NCBI GenBank assembly: GCA_008711295.1
Contig: VUYV01000333.1
Location: 532,238-596,237, forward strand
Reading direction: 5' to 3'
DNA: 64,000 nucleotides
Origin: Anarhynchus alexandrinus
Taxonomy: Eukaryota > Chordata > Aves > Charadriiformes > Charadriidae
Shown: positions 30,070 to 42,807 of the stretch, piece after piece
Position numbering within the stretch: position 1 is the stretch's first letter
How the letters are laid out: every line of letters starts with the position of its first letter
Translations under genes and position numbers: made by a program
Notes under the pieces: model-generated
What the model was told of the DNA's origin: nothing
Seen by the model: only the letters and a program-made list of their open reading frames with translations
Database searches by the model: none

Positions 30070-30075
30070 AATAAA
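30070..30075 (+). terminator. Polyadenylation signal of C1orf74
   Basis: AATAAA about 300 bases after the C1orf74 stop codon. It is the only canonical hexamer on the plus strand before the oppositely oriented TRAF3IP3 end. Confidence 0.6.
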
Positions 30076-30683
30076 AAATTCAAACACCACAGTGTGTTGA
30101 ATTTGTGAAGTAGACTCCATATCATATTTACTACTTATGCAATGTGGTGTCATGTACCACCTCATAGCTGAGCCTGTGCTCGAACGACTACTGTAACACC
30201 TGCACAGTGCAGCTCCAAAAGGGGCTTAAAACCCCTGTCTCTGTGGAATTAATGTGGTGCTGGGCAGTGGAAGGGAAGCGGACGTGGCTGTGGGGACGCT
30301 TGGCCAAGAGACAGGCTCACGGAGCGGTAGGCTGAACTGGGCCCATGAGGACTGGGAGTATGAGGGGACTGTGCTAAAAAGCCTCCCTGAGCTGGGCTTC
30401 TTTGTCAGGCACCAGTAGTAATGGTCCAGGCTCGACTACCTCCCATTTCAGGAGGCAACAAAATAAAGCAAGACAATTGCCTAGTCCTTCCAGTTTCCAG
30501 GCATGAAAACCAGGGAGGCTGGATCCCACAGGCACAGGATGCCCCATCCCTCTCGCCCCTCGCGAGCCCTGGCAGCAGCAGCCGGAGTGGCTTTTTCCCT
30601 CAATGCTGCGGGAACCGGGCAGCACAAACTTCAGCTGATCCAGAATAACCAAAGCAGCCAAGGGCAAGGGTGATCTCCCAGCT
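30076..30683. other. Short gap between convergent C1orf74 and TRAF3IP3
   Basis: No gene or repeat recognised. It separates two convergent 3' ends whose polyadenylation hexamers are 614 bases apart. Confidence 0.6.
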
Positions 30684-30689
30684 TTTATT
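30684..30689 (-). terminator. Polyadenylation signal of TRAF3IP3
   Basis: AATAAA on the minus strand (tttatt on plus), about 140 bases beyond the TRAF3IP3 stop codon at 30831-30833. Confidence 0.65.
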
Positions 30690-30830
30690 GGAGCTGCGGG
30701 AGTTTGGAGTGAGACCAGCTCAGAATATGAACCAAACAGGCAAGTAAAAAACAGCAGAAGGTGCGCTGCAGCGAGGGTTGGTGAAGCAGAAGTCAGTTCC
30801 TGCAGTGAGGTCAGTCGTCAGGAAGGTCCT

Positions 30831-33800
30831 TCATGGTCTGTAACTTGCAAGGAAGGTGGCTATGGCCATTGCTATCACTGCCACCAGGAGAGGGATCCAG
30901 TGACTGCGATGTCTCTGCAAGGAGAAGCAAGTTTTACTAGGAAATAGGTGGGCAGAAGAAACTTCTCATCTTATCCCTGGCAAACATGTCATTCATCTTT
31001 TCGCACAGCACAAAGAAATGGGGGAATTTTTCCCAGACCTATCTGCAGCCGCAATCTGAAAGCACTGGGAATTTGGGCGAGGAACACCTCCCACCTTTGC
31101 CTGCTTGCTCTGGAAGTGGTTGAGCTCGTCCCGGCACTGGCGCAGCCTGGTCAGGCAGGAGCGGTACTCCTCGCTCAGGGCCTCCAGCTCCAAGCGCAGC
31201 TCTGTGCACTGCAAGCAGAGTGAGGGGCCATGAGCGGGAGGGATCCCCTCACTCTTGTACGCACCGAGACTGGCAGGGCTCCCGCAGCGGCTGCAGCGCT
31301 TCGGCCATGCACGGGCACTGCAGTGATGGGGGATTTTCACTCCTGCTACCTGTTTGTCCATATGTACCTATAGAACACAGAGCAGATGTCTGTTACTGGG
31401 AACGTCGTGACAGAGGCAATGCCCTGTCAGTTACCATACCGGGACTTTGCTGCCATCTTTCACACCACATGGAAGACAAAAGCAATAGTTCTTTTTTATG
31501 ACCACAGGTGTGTGCAAGTCAAGAAGAAGATGTGGAGTCCAAACTCCTGGCAGGCCTTTCCTCTCATTCTGAAATTCAGTCTGCATTTCACTGACTGCGG
31601 GAGCAGTTACAGAGTCCCTTAAACCCCCTGAATGTGAGACACATGGGACAGGCGCCTTGGTTGCACTGTGCAACCCCAAAACCTAGGGAGCACCATTTTT
31701 CCTGGACGACCATGTGGCATCAGAGCCTGCTGCCCTCCTGGTGAGCGGCGCAGCAGTGGCTGAGGACATGGCTGCCTGTGCCGGGAGGCTGCAAGAGCCA
31801 CCGCGGGGGCAGCTGTGCCCTGTGCACCCTTCCCTGGGTGATGCTGGGTGATGCCTGATGATGGTGGTGCACTCGCCAGTGTGGGTCAGTAGGACAAGCT
31901 CTCCTCCTGCGTGGCTCTAAGCTCTGCTACAGTAAGTTATAAATCCTTTTTTATAAATCCTTGCTAAGTACTGCTGTAAGAACTGTGGGGCTGTTGGTTG
32001 GCAGAGGGCACAGTTTGTGTTACCAGTCTTGTGTCTTGAAACAGTCTCTTAGATGGGAAAGAGTGTGTAAGAGTGTTGTGGTTTAGGCTTGGAGGTTGGA
32101 AAGCTTTGAATTTTTTTGCAGCCCAGTTTTAAGGGCATTGCTTCTTTTAGCAGACCTTTCCTGTTATGTGCAAGCCTTTTCTTCCTCTCCTTCCTTTGTG
32201 CTCAGGGCTTCAGCTCTTAAAGCTTTGGCTTTTCCCTGCAAGGCTGGTGAGACTCTTGTCTGTGAGAGCAGAAATAGGTTTATGTGGAGAGGGCTCTGCT
32301 GGTGCCCTGCTCTTGCGTGCAGAGGCTGCATCAGGGGTTTAGGTGGGGTTGGTATTGGGATAAAAATTCAGCAGAGAGAATCCTTACAGGGGATACTAAG
32401 CTTGGGTTGCTTCCAGGAGCTTTGTGTTGTGCTGCTGGAGCTCTTACACCAGCAGCTTGCTCCCCAGCAGGGGATTCAGTGACTTCCTCACCTCGTTCTC
32501 CTTTGCTGTAAGCTGGGATGTCCTTTTCTGCATCTCATCCTTCAGGCTTTCTTCTCCCTCCTCCTCCTCGGGGTGCTCTAACAGAGCATTTTGTTTTTCC
32601 TTGACAGGAGTGAGAGGTGGGGTCTGCGTAGTGGAAACCTGGTCTAGAAAACAGGCTTCTGATGAGAAACAGGTCCAGGCTTTCAGTTTGCTTTAGATCT
32701 TGTTTACTCAGCACAGTTTAAAGATAATATTTGCGTGCTACACACACAGCAGATGACACAGGAGCTGAGTTAGTTATCATGGTCCTGTCTCTGCTGTAGC
32801 TGCAGTTAATCATCTTTAGAGGAATATTTCTAAGTAGTTGCCAGAAATGGAAGGGAGGGAGAGTTAAAATGCCTTTTACTACTTTTTTTCAAGTACAGCT
32901 GTAGTTGCAATTATAAACTGGAATGTACTTTGCTTGGGAAAAAAAATTCATAGTCACTGAAGTAGAATTTGCAATGAAATCCATTTATTTTTTACAGTCT
33001 TTGCCATCATAAATACACTTACATTTTAACGTTAACTAGGAAAATATAGTAACTCGCTTTGTGCAGCTTTAAAATAATCCTTTATTCTAAACCAATGGAG
33101 ACTTCTCCTAGAGTCAGGTCTAACGTTCCTGTGTCCAGTGAGAGGATGGCTAGGTGGGAGTTACAAAGTTTGCTGACCTTTCCTTTGCACCGTCATCTCC
33201 TGGATCTTCTGTTCGTTGGTCTGGTTCTGTATCAAGTCTGCGAACATGAAAAGCCACTGTTACAGTCCACAGCGCTAATGCAGGTCTCTTACTTTGCACC
33301 ACTTTGTGTCACTTACTGTGCAAGTGGCTGATTGTTGCCTCCAGCATTACCTTCTGATGTTGTTCTTTTTGCAATTTATCTGAAATAATAATAATAAGAA
33401 AATCAAGGTGGATGTAAATCTCTGTGTATGTTTGTGTAAGGATGGCAACTTTCCCTTTCTCCGGGTGTATAAAGTGGGCTGGACGTTGTTGGCTACACTG
33501 GACTTTCTTACCTGAAGGGATGTGATTTTTAGCTGTTAAAGTTTCCTTGGCTCTATCTGAACTGGTCTTTTAAGACACTATTAGCATGTGTTTATATGCT
33601 GCTAATATCCACCACCATGCAGACACCTCGCATGATAACAGGCGCTGCCTCGTCACCCACCCGCATGGGCTTGTATTGCGCAGCTTGCATTGCTGTGATT
33701 GATGGATCTGACAAAGAATGCTAAAGTCCTCATCAAAGCTGAGGACTTCTCTTTTTTTTTTTTCAAGTCTCCCATTCTATCCTTTCTTCTAGCCAAGTCA

Positions 33801-36800
33801 CTTGACTTCTCTGAGGTCCTTTAATCTAGTTGGAAGTGACTTTAGGAGCCTTTTGGAAACCAGAGGCTTTGCTTTNNNNNNNNNNNNNNNNNNNNNNNNN
33901 NNNNNNNNNNNNNNNNNNNNNNNNNNNNNNNNNNNNNNNNNNNNNNNNNNNNNNNNNNNNNNNNNNNNNNNNNNNNNNNNNNNNNNNNNNNNNNNNNNNN
34001 NNNNNNNNNNNNNNNNNNNNNNNNNNNNNNNNNNNNNNNNNNNNNNNNNNNNNNNNNNNNNNNNNNNNNNNNNNNNNNNNNNNNNNNNNNNNNNNNNNNN
34101 NNNNNNNNNNNNNNNNNNNNNNNNNNNNNNNNNNNNNNNNNNNNNNNNGGGATGCTGTTCCTGTGGGGAACTAATGTACCTGCAGTTCACTTTGCAAAAC
34201 GTGGAAGCTGTTCTCAAGCTCGGTGTGTGTCGTGGTCATCTTGGTCAATTCGGCTTTGAGCGTGGTGTAGTGCTCTTTCCAGAAGGCAAGGTCCTCTCTC
34301 GTCGCTGCCAGGCTTCTCTGGGGAGGAGAGCGAGGACCCACGGGTGGGCTGTGACCCACAGCCCGGCAGGACCATGCCCTGAATGACACCCGTGGGCACA
34401 CACATCAACCAGCCTGTGCGTGGGGCTGGGGCAGCGCTGCCGCCTCCAGCACTGGGGCTATAAAAACCTGTGTGGGACTGATGCCATCTGATGGACACAT
34501 TGAACATGGGGAAAGGGTTCGCTGTGGAACCTGAGTTCCCATGCTGCCAGGAGCACTTAGAAGCTTGGTAGTATTTGGGATAAGATTGACTTGTTTTTCT
34601 GAAAATATCAGTTATCCTGTGGGTCAAAGCAAACTGCTACCTCTTGGGGAAAATCCATTTTCATATAAAAGAGCAGCTCCAGAAAAAGCATCTCTGGAGA
34701 CCTCACGCCCTGGATGGCTGTGTGTGTGGCTCGTCGCTCCCTGCATATGTGCGGAGCAGAGAATGGGACGAAGGGATGGTGGAGGAGAAGGGATTACACT
34801 TAAAACTGCCAAACAGCAGTATATTTCCTCGACTGTGTGCTGTTTTTAATAACTTGATGTGTGGCTCACAGAATGAGCACAGGTTGCCACTAAGCTGCTT
34901 TGGACTTTGCTCAGTAGCTAAAAAATGGTATTTTTGCATCTTTGTTACTAATGGTAAGCTTGTCATCACCTTTCCCTGAAATGTGGGGGCTCTTTGTCAC
35001 AGTCAGCCTGGATCTATGATTCTATGATTTAAGCAAAGCCAGGTGTAAAACATGTTGCTTACCTGAGAGTTTTGCAGCTGCTGCTCCGTTTGGAGCTTAT
35101 CTTCCAGCATCTTCTGAAGAGCCTCTTTTGCCTTCTGCTCGTAGGTCTGCTTCTGATCCTCCATCTCTATCAGGATCTTCTTCACACACTCCTTTGAGTA
35201 ACTCTTTAAAGGAAGAATTAAAGCACTTGAAGGGTTTTATCTGACATATTCCTAATCCTGCTAAGCCTGAATATTAGCAAATCTAGAGTGTGTAAATGGT
35301 CCTGCTAATTTGCTGTGAAGCATTGCTTCAGCAAAGAGGAAAAATCGTGTTCAGATTCGTATCTAATCAGATTGCTCTAGAAACTGAGACCCGACCTAAT
35401 TACATGGTTTGGTATTTTGTTTTCATGCTTTTCTTCACCCATGTTTGTTTCTCAGCAATCAGACATTACCTGGGTGCAGGCCTGCAGCTGATTTTCAAGT
35501 GCCCTTAATTTACACTTCAGTTTATCTTCGTTCAGCTGACCCTGGGAAAAAACAATAGAACCAATGTGTGGAATCATGAACTACACAATGTGCCCCCAAT
35601 GTTTTGTTAGCTTGGGTTTTGAGTCACTTTGTCCTTTTTTTTCATCTATAATATTGTGGCTAAATTTGATCAAAGTCTTTTCAACACCTGGAGTTCAAAT
35701 AAGCCCTTCACGATCTCAGAATAAATGGGATGTGGGGGAAGTAAGACTTTGAAAAACTGGTTACTGAATGCAGGTACTTGCAGCGAGATGAGAAGTTAAG
35801 AGCAAGGGGATTTCAGGTTAGTCTGGATGGGGCTGGCAGAAGCAGCCCTGTTCCCTGGCTCATGGTCCTTCCCTGCAACGCGCCTTGCCTACAGCTCCGG
35901 CCGGTGCTAAGGTCTCGTCTTGCTGCTTCCCTTAGGCAATAGGTTGGGTCTGCGTTTCACCACCTAGCAGTTGGGCAGGGGGATAGAGGGCAAGAGCGAT
36001 GATTCATTTTCCTTATTATAATCTCCTCTCAGTGTTAGTCAGGCTTCTTAGGTTTTCTGAAACCAGACTGCATGCAAATTCAGATAAAATTTCTAGCAAA
36101 GAGTTCACGTAGGCTGTTTTTCCACCACCGGTACTGAGAACGCCTGTATCCTCTCTGCTTACTGCTGTTTGAAGTCAAGCCTCTGAAAAAGCAACTCCTT
36201 GATGTTACAGGAATAGCTGTTAGACCCAAGCAAAACCAGATTCTCCGCTGTCTTAGCACTGTTTAAATTTGCACAGAAGTAAGGTTACAGTCCCAAAGAA
36301 TGAATTTTCCCAATTCAGTTGTTGGTACAAAATACTAAAGGCTCTATTCTCTTAGAAAGCTGGTGGAATTTTGAAGAGCATTTTTGTATGTGAAATATTA
36401 TGCCTAGTTTGCCATTTATTTTATTGTGCTGTCTGCAAAGGCTCACATTAGAGGGTGGTGGTGTTACGGCCGTCGTGCACAGTTGTAAATGACTGTGCAA
36501 AGTACAAAGCGACAGAGCACCAGGCCCTTCCTACGCGTGAGAGCAGAAATGTGCTGGCAAACTCCTTTCATGGAGATACAGCTTATAAATTGGCAAAAGA
36601 ACATAAAGATTTCCCTAAATGGAATACGCTGTCTGTTAGGGCTGTTACCAGAACAGCATGGCAGTGAGGGGTGAGTGAGTATGCGCGCATACGTGGGAGG
36701 GCATAAGAAATTATGGTTCTGACCAGAAAAGTGATGTGAGCAAATCTTGGTCAACCCCTTGTGCTGAAGATTATCTACATGAAAGGGGCTGTTTAAAAAA

Positions 36801-39800
36801 AAAAAATAACAAAAAGAAACCCCAAAAAACCCACACCACAAAAATCCACCAAAACAAAACCAACCCCTCCCCAAAACCAAAACAAGAATAGCAAAAGCCC
36901 TACAGCTGCCGTCACCGTGGTGGTGGGTTTTCCCCTCTCCTGCAGTGTCTCTGGTGATGCTGTTTGACCCCCACCCGGGGACCCCTGCGCGGCGCCTTGC
37001 TCAGCTCCTCCTGACAGCCACGCCGCGGAAAGGACTAGGGCTGCCGTGCTCAAAATACGCCCGCTCTTGCAAATACTGGATTTGAATCCTCTGTAGCCCT
37101 CTTCAGAGATCGGAGGTTACCTGAATGGGCAGCTCCAAAACCTCTCTCAAACTCTTCTGCATTTTGCTACCGCTGTCATTTAAATGCCATAGAAATATTT
37201 TAAATTGCTTTTGGCTGACAGCTGTAGTGTTCTGGTTGTCCTGTGATCAGTGAATTCTCTGATACTCCTTCCCTTAGTAATTTTAAATAGCTGGTTTAAA
37301 GCAGTAATAATAAATGCTGTTTCTGGAAGGCCTGCAGTTTGCCCAAACATGATGCTTGTGCTAGAAAAATAAGTCCGTATAGTAGTAGTAATGCACTGGA
37401 AATGACAAAGAGCTTAAACTCTGCGGAACTGTGAGGCACTTCCAAAAGCCAGGCTCAACTTCAGAGGTCAGGAAGGGAAGAAATTATATTAAAGTAGCAA
37501 TTTTCTTCTTTAAGAAGAGAACAGCTTAAAACTAATTACTCTTAATAACTGAGACGTACTTAGCTTCCTTCATCTGGCAGCATTTTTGAATCAACTAAGT
37601 AAGTTTTACAACAGATGGAGGATTTAAGGTACAGAGCTGTGGTAGGAAGGTCTCTCTAACCTAGAAGTAAAATCGTGGGAGGGGGAAGGAACCAAATGCC
37701 TTATCCCTTCAGTTTAACTACATCCCATCCTCCTGCGGGGCATTTGCTTGCTCCATCAAACCAGGAGCACCCACGAACACGAGCAGCAGCTCAAAAATGA
37801 CTCTGTGGCCATTTCAAGAGTTACCGCCAGATCATTCAAGTGTATGCGTTTACTCGAAACCCAAAATATTGGACAGGATTAGAAAGCCTCTGCAGCGAGC
37901 ATTTGGCATCTCACCTGGGCCTGGAAACGGGCAACAAACCATCGTTTTCCACGGCACAGCATTATTGTACAGGACCTGTCTGTACCGCCCTTTGCCAGCA
38001 GCTCCCGGAGGAGCCCCTTGCCCCCCGCCCTGCTGCCCCCCCCCAGGATCCCCCCCAAGCCGCGGCATCTGCTGTCTTTGCCCCGTTGGCTCCAGTGCCA
38101 GCGGCGAGTTAATTTTTAGTCTGATGAAAGGCTGAATGTGAGAGGCAGCAGCAAAGTCTCTCTTCTGTAGCAGAGATAGCAAGAAGCAAAGTGCACCCAC
38201 CTGTTTCTAATCTGAGGTTTCATGGCTACTTCCCGCAGAGTGTGTCAGGGTGTTTTTTCCTGCTCACATTATATTTGAAGAAGCAAGCGAAGGCGGAAGT
38301 TTCTAACCGCAGTACATCTAACACAAGTTTTTTTACACTATCTCACCCAATCACTCACTTTTGTGCCCCAAAAGAACTTTTAAACCACTTCTTTGATGGC
38401 ACAATGAACTGTAAATTAATATTTGATTTAATATTCCTATATAAAACACTTCATATATTACATAAAATGCATCACCTTAATTTTACCTTCTGAAAGCAAA
38501 AAAAAAGAACCCTGGTTTTCAGTGCTGCCGGGAGGATTTTGTTTGAGCTGTGGGGAAATAGTTTGATGCAGGGCCACGATCCAGCAGAGCACCTAAGGCT
38601 AAGCAGGTGTGCCAGAGCATTGCGGTGTTGGGGCCCACAACACATCCCCAACAGGGACCGGGGCAGAGGATGTCCCTGCGGGTGGTGGCGAGGAGCAGAC
38701 TGGGTGCCCGGGGGCTGGGCAGGAGGGCTGTGTGGGTTTTTTTAGCCGTTGTGGTCCCAGATTAAGAAACAGTCTGTCTTTCCCCCATCCAATGTGGTGT
38801 TTGCCAGCACCAGTTTGGTGCATCTAAAACTTTTATTTGGGGGGGTTGGGGGGGGAAGTGGTTCAAAACATTTGAAACTTGTTTTGCCTAAGAAGGAAAA
38901 TCTTGTGGAAGGTGGTTGTTTGGGTTCATTACATTTTTTTCCCCACTTACACCCTTGTTTGCTTTTTATTTAAGAAAAAGTGGGAAAAGCAAGTATATAA
39001 AAAAAAAAAAAACCCAAAACCTGACAGAAGAAAAAGGTTTTACACTTCCTGTTGATCTGAAAGCAAAGTACATTTTGTAACAATCTGTTGGGGCACAAAA
39101 GGGAAAGACTTTAAGCAAAGTAAGCAAAGTGACCCCCTAACTTCTGAGTTTGTGTTCAGCCATCCCGAAAAAGAAAGGTGATGGCGAGGAGAGAGGCAGG
39201 GCACGCGGCTGCTTGCAGGTGGAGGGTCCTGCACGATGTCTTGTGTGTGGGTGACAGCGCTGCGTGCCGTCCCCGAAACCTCGCCGAGCCTGCAGAGCCC
39301 CAAAGCCGGGCAGTGCGAGAGCTGAGCTCCGGGAAAGCCAGCGAGACCCGTGGGTGCTCCGGCTGCCGGCACAAGCTGGGTCCCACCGCGGCAAAACCTC
39401 CCCCAGCCCCGGCAGGAGTCGCCTCCTGCAGCTCTTGGTACCTGCCAGGATTTTTCTGACGCTTGCAGCAGCGTGGAGAAAAGCTCCTGCAAAATCACCA
39501 TCTTCTGCTTGAGCAGCAGCTCGCGGTGCAGGGCCTCCTGCGGGGAAAGGAGAGATGGTCAGCGGGGACCCCAGGAGCCGGTGGGGACTCCTGGGGCTGG
39601 CGGGGACCCCCAAGAGGACAAGGACAGCCCAGCTCCCCCCTCCAGCTCAGGGTCAGGGTTTTCTCCGCTTGGGGAGTCTCAGATGGGTCTTTGGGTTCAG
39701 GGGGTTGCCTGTAGGCTTCCTTGGCCACGATAAAAATTGGGTATGTAACACCTTTTTATTTACTAATAATTATAATTTTAAAAGTAGTGTTGTACTGACT

Positions 39801-42800
39801 GAAGACCTGCTTTCCCAGTGGGTACGTACAATATTTGGTTCCTACCTTCAGGTAGTTGGACAGCTGCACCATTTCCTGAAAGGGAAAGGGCGAATGTTTA
39901 AAAGCAATAGGATTGTTTCAGTTTATAAACATTTTATGAACTGGCTACAAGATCCAAATATTTTGAAATAAATCCGGAGTTAACAGCCTGAGTGTGGGGG
40001 GAGGAGGAGAGCCTGCTGGGCTTCGTTCCTTTGGTTTTTCCAGGGAATTGAAAATATTTTCTGCAGCAACTTACAGCATTGGAGTTACGGCATGTTTGCC
40101 ATGTAGTGTATCAAATCAGGGCAGTTACTGAATGAGAACAGCAGATGTCCATGGGACAGAACTACCTTTCTCACCTATAGTAGCAGTGTCATCGTTTTTG
40201 AAACTATAGAAATTTAGCATCAGTCAATGTCCTGGTCAGAAAGTTTAGAAACTGATTAACTGATTTCATTTGCAGGACTTCAAGGGTAGTTATTATCTGT
40301 GTTTTGCTTACCTTATTTAAAACTGCTATTCCACAACTAAAATAAAAAAGAAAGCGTGTTACTGTGGTGAGTGCGACGCGGGGCTCTGGAGCTGTCGGTG
40401 GACAGCAGCCGCTGCCCCAGCCCCCGCAGCGTGGGGTATTTGCACAGCGACAGCGTGTGCCGAGGTGCAACGCGTTTGCGCATGGGAGGCTGCTGCCCTG
40501 CGGGTACCCGAATTCACAGCCTGGGGAGGGGGGGGAGGACCGGCTTACTCTGTCTGCTGGCTCGAGTCTTTCACTCCCGCGCTTGGGTTTGTAAGGGTCT
40601 GGGTTCCTGTGAAAGCAAAGCGAAAGGATGTGACAGATCCCCCCGTCCCAGGGGCTGTGAAGTTCTGTTTGAGTGTCCATCTCGGCTGTCAGAGGTGGCA
40701 TTGCCTCTAGGCTGGAGAGCAGTTGTTTAAACAGCATCCAGTAACACAACTCAATGGGGACAAAAGGCAGAGAAGCATCCTGCTCAGGTGGACAGAGAAG
40801 AAGTTAATTAATCCCACAGGCTGAAGTCAGCCCCCGGCCCCCTGGATGATCTGGGGCCCTTACAGGGAAGCCAAAGGGCAGAGCAGCGGCACAGCAGCAC
40901 TGGTTGTTAAGCTGTGGGCTGGGCTGGGTTATCCCTCCACAGGAGGAATGTTCTTAATGCCTGCAGTTTGCAGGGGGAACTCAGACTGGGATGGTGAAAC
41001 TTAGCGTAGGGGCTGCTGGCGAGGGAGCTCGGCTTAGAGGGGAGCTACCAGCTTGCATCCCAAACTGCTCGAGGGAGACTTAGAGGTGGGAGGAAATGCT
41101 GCGGCTGCTGTTGTGCTGGGAAACCCCAGCATCCCTCACCTACCTTGGGTGTTCATGGAGGCACCTCGCTTGGGGACAGCTTCTGCCGAAATGCCGAGGG
41201 GGACGCTGAGGCTGAGCGGGGAGTGCACAGGGGGGAACGTGGGGCATCTCCATGGGCACTGGAATGAGAGGTCAGCTTGAGTCAGCATCTCTCCAACATG
41301 AGTTGTGGCTGGATCAGGCTTTGTCACTGCAGTGACTGGGTGAAGAGCATCAAGGAGATGCGAGGAAACCACAGCAAATCCACAAGGATCTGCTGCTTTG
41401 GCTGCAGCAGCTCGAGAGCTCTGTGGGGAAGTAGGGGAAAACTTGCTGGCTTCTGGGGGGGGACACTGGAACAGGACAAGAAACCCTCCCACAGTGTCTT
41501 GAGATATCTTTGGAAAAGATGAGGACTTTTTGTGGTAGGGAGCTGGATCCTGGCTTGGGTCTCTGCTACCATTTGGCTGCCTTGGAGCAGAGGTTCTGCA
41601 CTGGCCTCCCCCCAGGGCCAGGGAAGTGGGGCGCTCGCCCCATCGCCCCTCTGCCCCGGCAGCCTCCCGCCCCTCGTCACCTCTGTAGAAGCAAACAGGG
41701 GAAGGCATGGTGCACGGGCTGCTTGCATGTCATCGCTTGTCCAGATTCCTGCTGTCTAGCAGGGGGTTAAACCCAGTGAACCGAATGGCAGCAGGAGGTG
41801 GGTAGTTGCTCGGAAAGCTCTGGAGCTGCAAAGGGAGCCTGAGGGTGTGCCTGTGTAAGTCAGCTCGCGTTCGACTGCCTCTGCTCACATAGGTTTGTAA
41901 GGCCCCTGGGATGAACTCACAGCGTACCAGGGGAATTAGTCATTTTGCACGGGATGTAAGTTTAGAAGGAAATGCGTTTGGCTCTCAGATCGGGGTGTTT
42001 TGCATGGCATCTTTCTATAGATGTTATTCAAGGCAGTGAGCCCTCTGGGTTGCTGTTAGCTGTGCAGCACAGGGTAGGGAATGACTGCCAGGGAGTCTCC
42101 GAATTCCTGCACCCTTCCTGCTAACAGTCAAGGTGATGGAGGGGAACACGGTGTTTAGACCTCCGTTTTCAAGGGTAAAAATAATTTCTGTAAATGCAAA
42201 ACTGCAGTCTGGCAGCTGGGATGTGGGCTTGTACTTAGAGGAATGGTGGAAAATCTCCTTCTGGTTCAGGGTTTGGAAAATGGGAGAGGAGCACACCGGG
42301 AGGGAAGCGACAGTGTGTCCTCGTGCCTGACTCTGCAGTTCATAAGGAAATGCACTTTTTTGTTGGTGCATTCTCACTTTTTGTCTATACTCTAATTTGG
42401 ATCCCGATGCTGTTGCGATCGGTGGACCGCAGGCTGTGGATGCTTTAGTGGGGGCTGGCTGGAGCAGGCAGAGCATTGAGCTGCGCTCCGGGGGCAGGCG
42501 TTACCTGGAGCAGGATGGACAGTCTCGGATCCACCCGCGAGGAGGGGTCCGGGGGGATGCGTGCTTCGGGCTCCTGTCCTGGTAGTGTCCTCCCAGCATC
42601 GCTCGACAGGTTTCTTCTCCTCAGGAACTCCCTTTGCCGGGGGCTCTGCAATGGCTCCTCCGCTCCCCTCCTGAGGCGGCGGCAGGTTGTCACATTCTTT
42701 CGCCGCCGCAGATTCTCCCGCGTCTCATGCCGCCGCTCGCATTTCTCATCGTAGCTCTCGCTCGCACGCCTGTGCCGTGGCCGTGCCTTCTCGGGCTGGC

Positions 42801-42807
42801 TGATCAT
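30831..42807 (-). CDS. TRAF3IP3: TRAF3IP3 (T3JAM), coiled-coil tail-anchored TRAF3-interacting protein; middle partly lost in an assembly gap
   Basis: Adaptor that binds TRAF3 and, in mammals, acts in lymphocyte development and antiviral signalling. Fourteen coding exons are visible in transcript order: 42807-42505 (MISQPEK start, then Arg-rich), 41465-41144, 40606-40549, 40336-40312, 39875-39846, 39537-39442, 35541-35470, 35203-35063, 34317-34180, [gap], 33393-33365, 33227-33192, 32638-32492, 31208-31095 and 30914-30831. Phases are continuous outside the gap. Diagnostic segments are LHRELLLKQKMVILQ, GQLNEDKLK and IEMEDQKQTYEQKAKEAL, all close to mammalian TRAF3IP3. Most of the centre is predicted coiled coil. 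The last exon encodes a single hydrophobic segment (WIPLLVAVIAMAIATFLA) followed by SYRP and stop, a tail-anchor layout. Several exons are very small (25-36 bases), so their edges are the least certain part. The start codon is chosen by similarity to the mammalian start. Confidence 0.9.
33785..33840 (-). repeat. Possible MIR-type remnant in a TRAF3IP3 intron
   Basis: The minus strand reads 'cagagaagtcaagtgactt', resembling the MIR block cagagaggttaagtgacttg. It is short and abuts the assembly gap, so the assignment is tentative. Confidence 0.35.
33876..34148. other. Assembly gap of 273 Ns inside TRAF3IP3
   Basis: Unknown sequence. The upstream exon (34317-34180) ends in phase 0, while the next visible exon (33393-33365) needs one carried-over base. 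At least one coding exon ending in phase 1 must therefore lie here or have been missed nearby. In mammals this part is coiled coil. Confidence 0.95.
35012..35030 (+). repeat. CR1 3'-tail relic
   Basis: The short sequence 'atctatgattctatgattt' matches the tandem octamer that ends CR1 elements. The body is not recognisable upstream, so this is either a very short insertion or an eroded copy. Confidence 0.45.
36794..36886. repeat. A/C-rich low-complexity tract in a TRAF3IP3 intron
   Basis: Starts with a run of thirteen A and continues as about 90 bases built almost only of A and C on the plus strand. Simple sequence, probably grown from a poly-A tail or by slippage. Confidence 0.7.

Noticed and set aside
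33802..34386. 194- and 139-codon open frames around 34 kb
   Set aside because: They are bridged by 273 Ns, so their continuity is not real.
37121..37156. Possible extra TRAF3IP3 exon encoding KSLREVLELPIQ, followed by a GTAACC donor on the minus strand
   Set aside because: The flanking exons join directly in phase, and mammalian TRAF3IP3 as recalled has no insert there. The acceptor side lacks a pyrimidine tract.
40549..40749. Reading 40606-40549 in the frame that continues an open frame from 40749 (NPDPYKPKRGSERL...)
   Set aside because: That frame ends in phase 0 and runs into a stop in the next exon. The frame TQTLTNPSAGVKDSSQQT joins both neighbours in phase and aligns with the mammalian protein.
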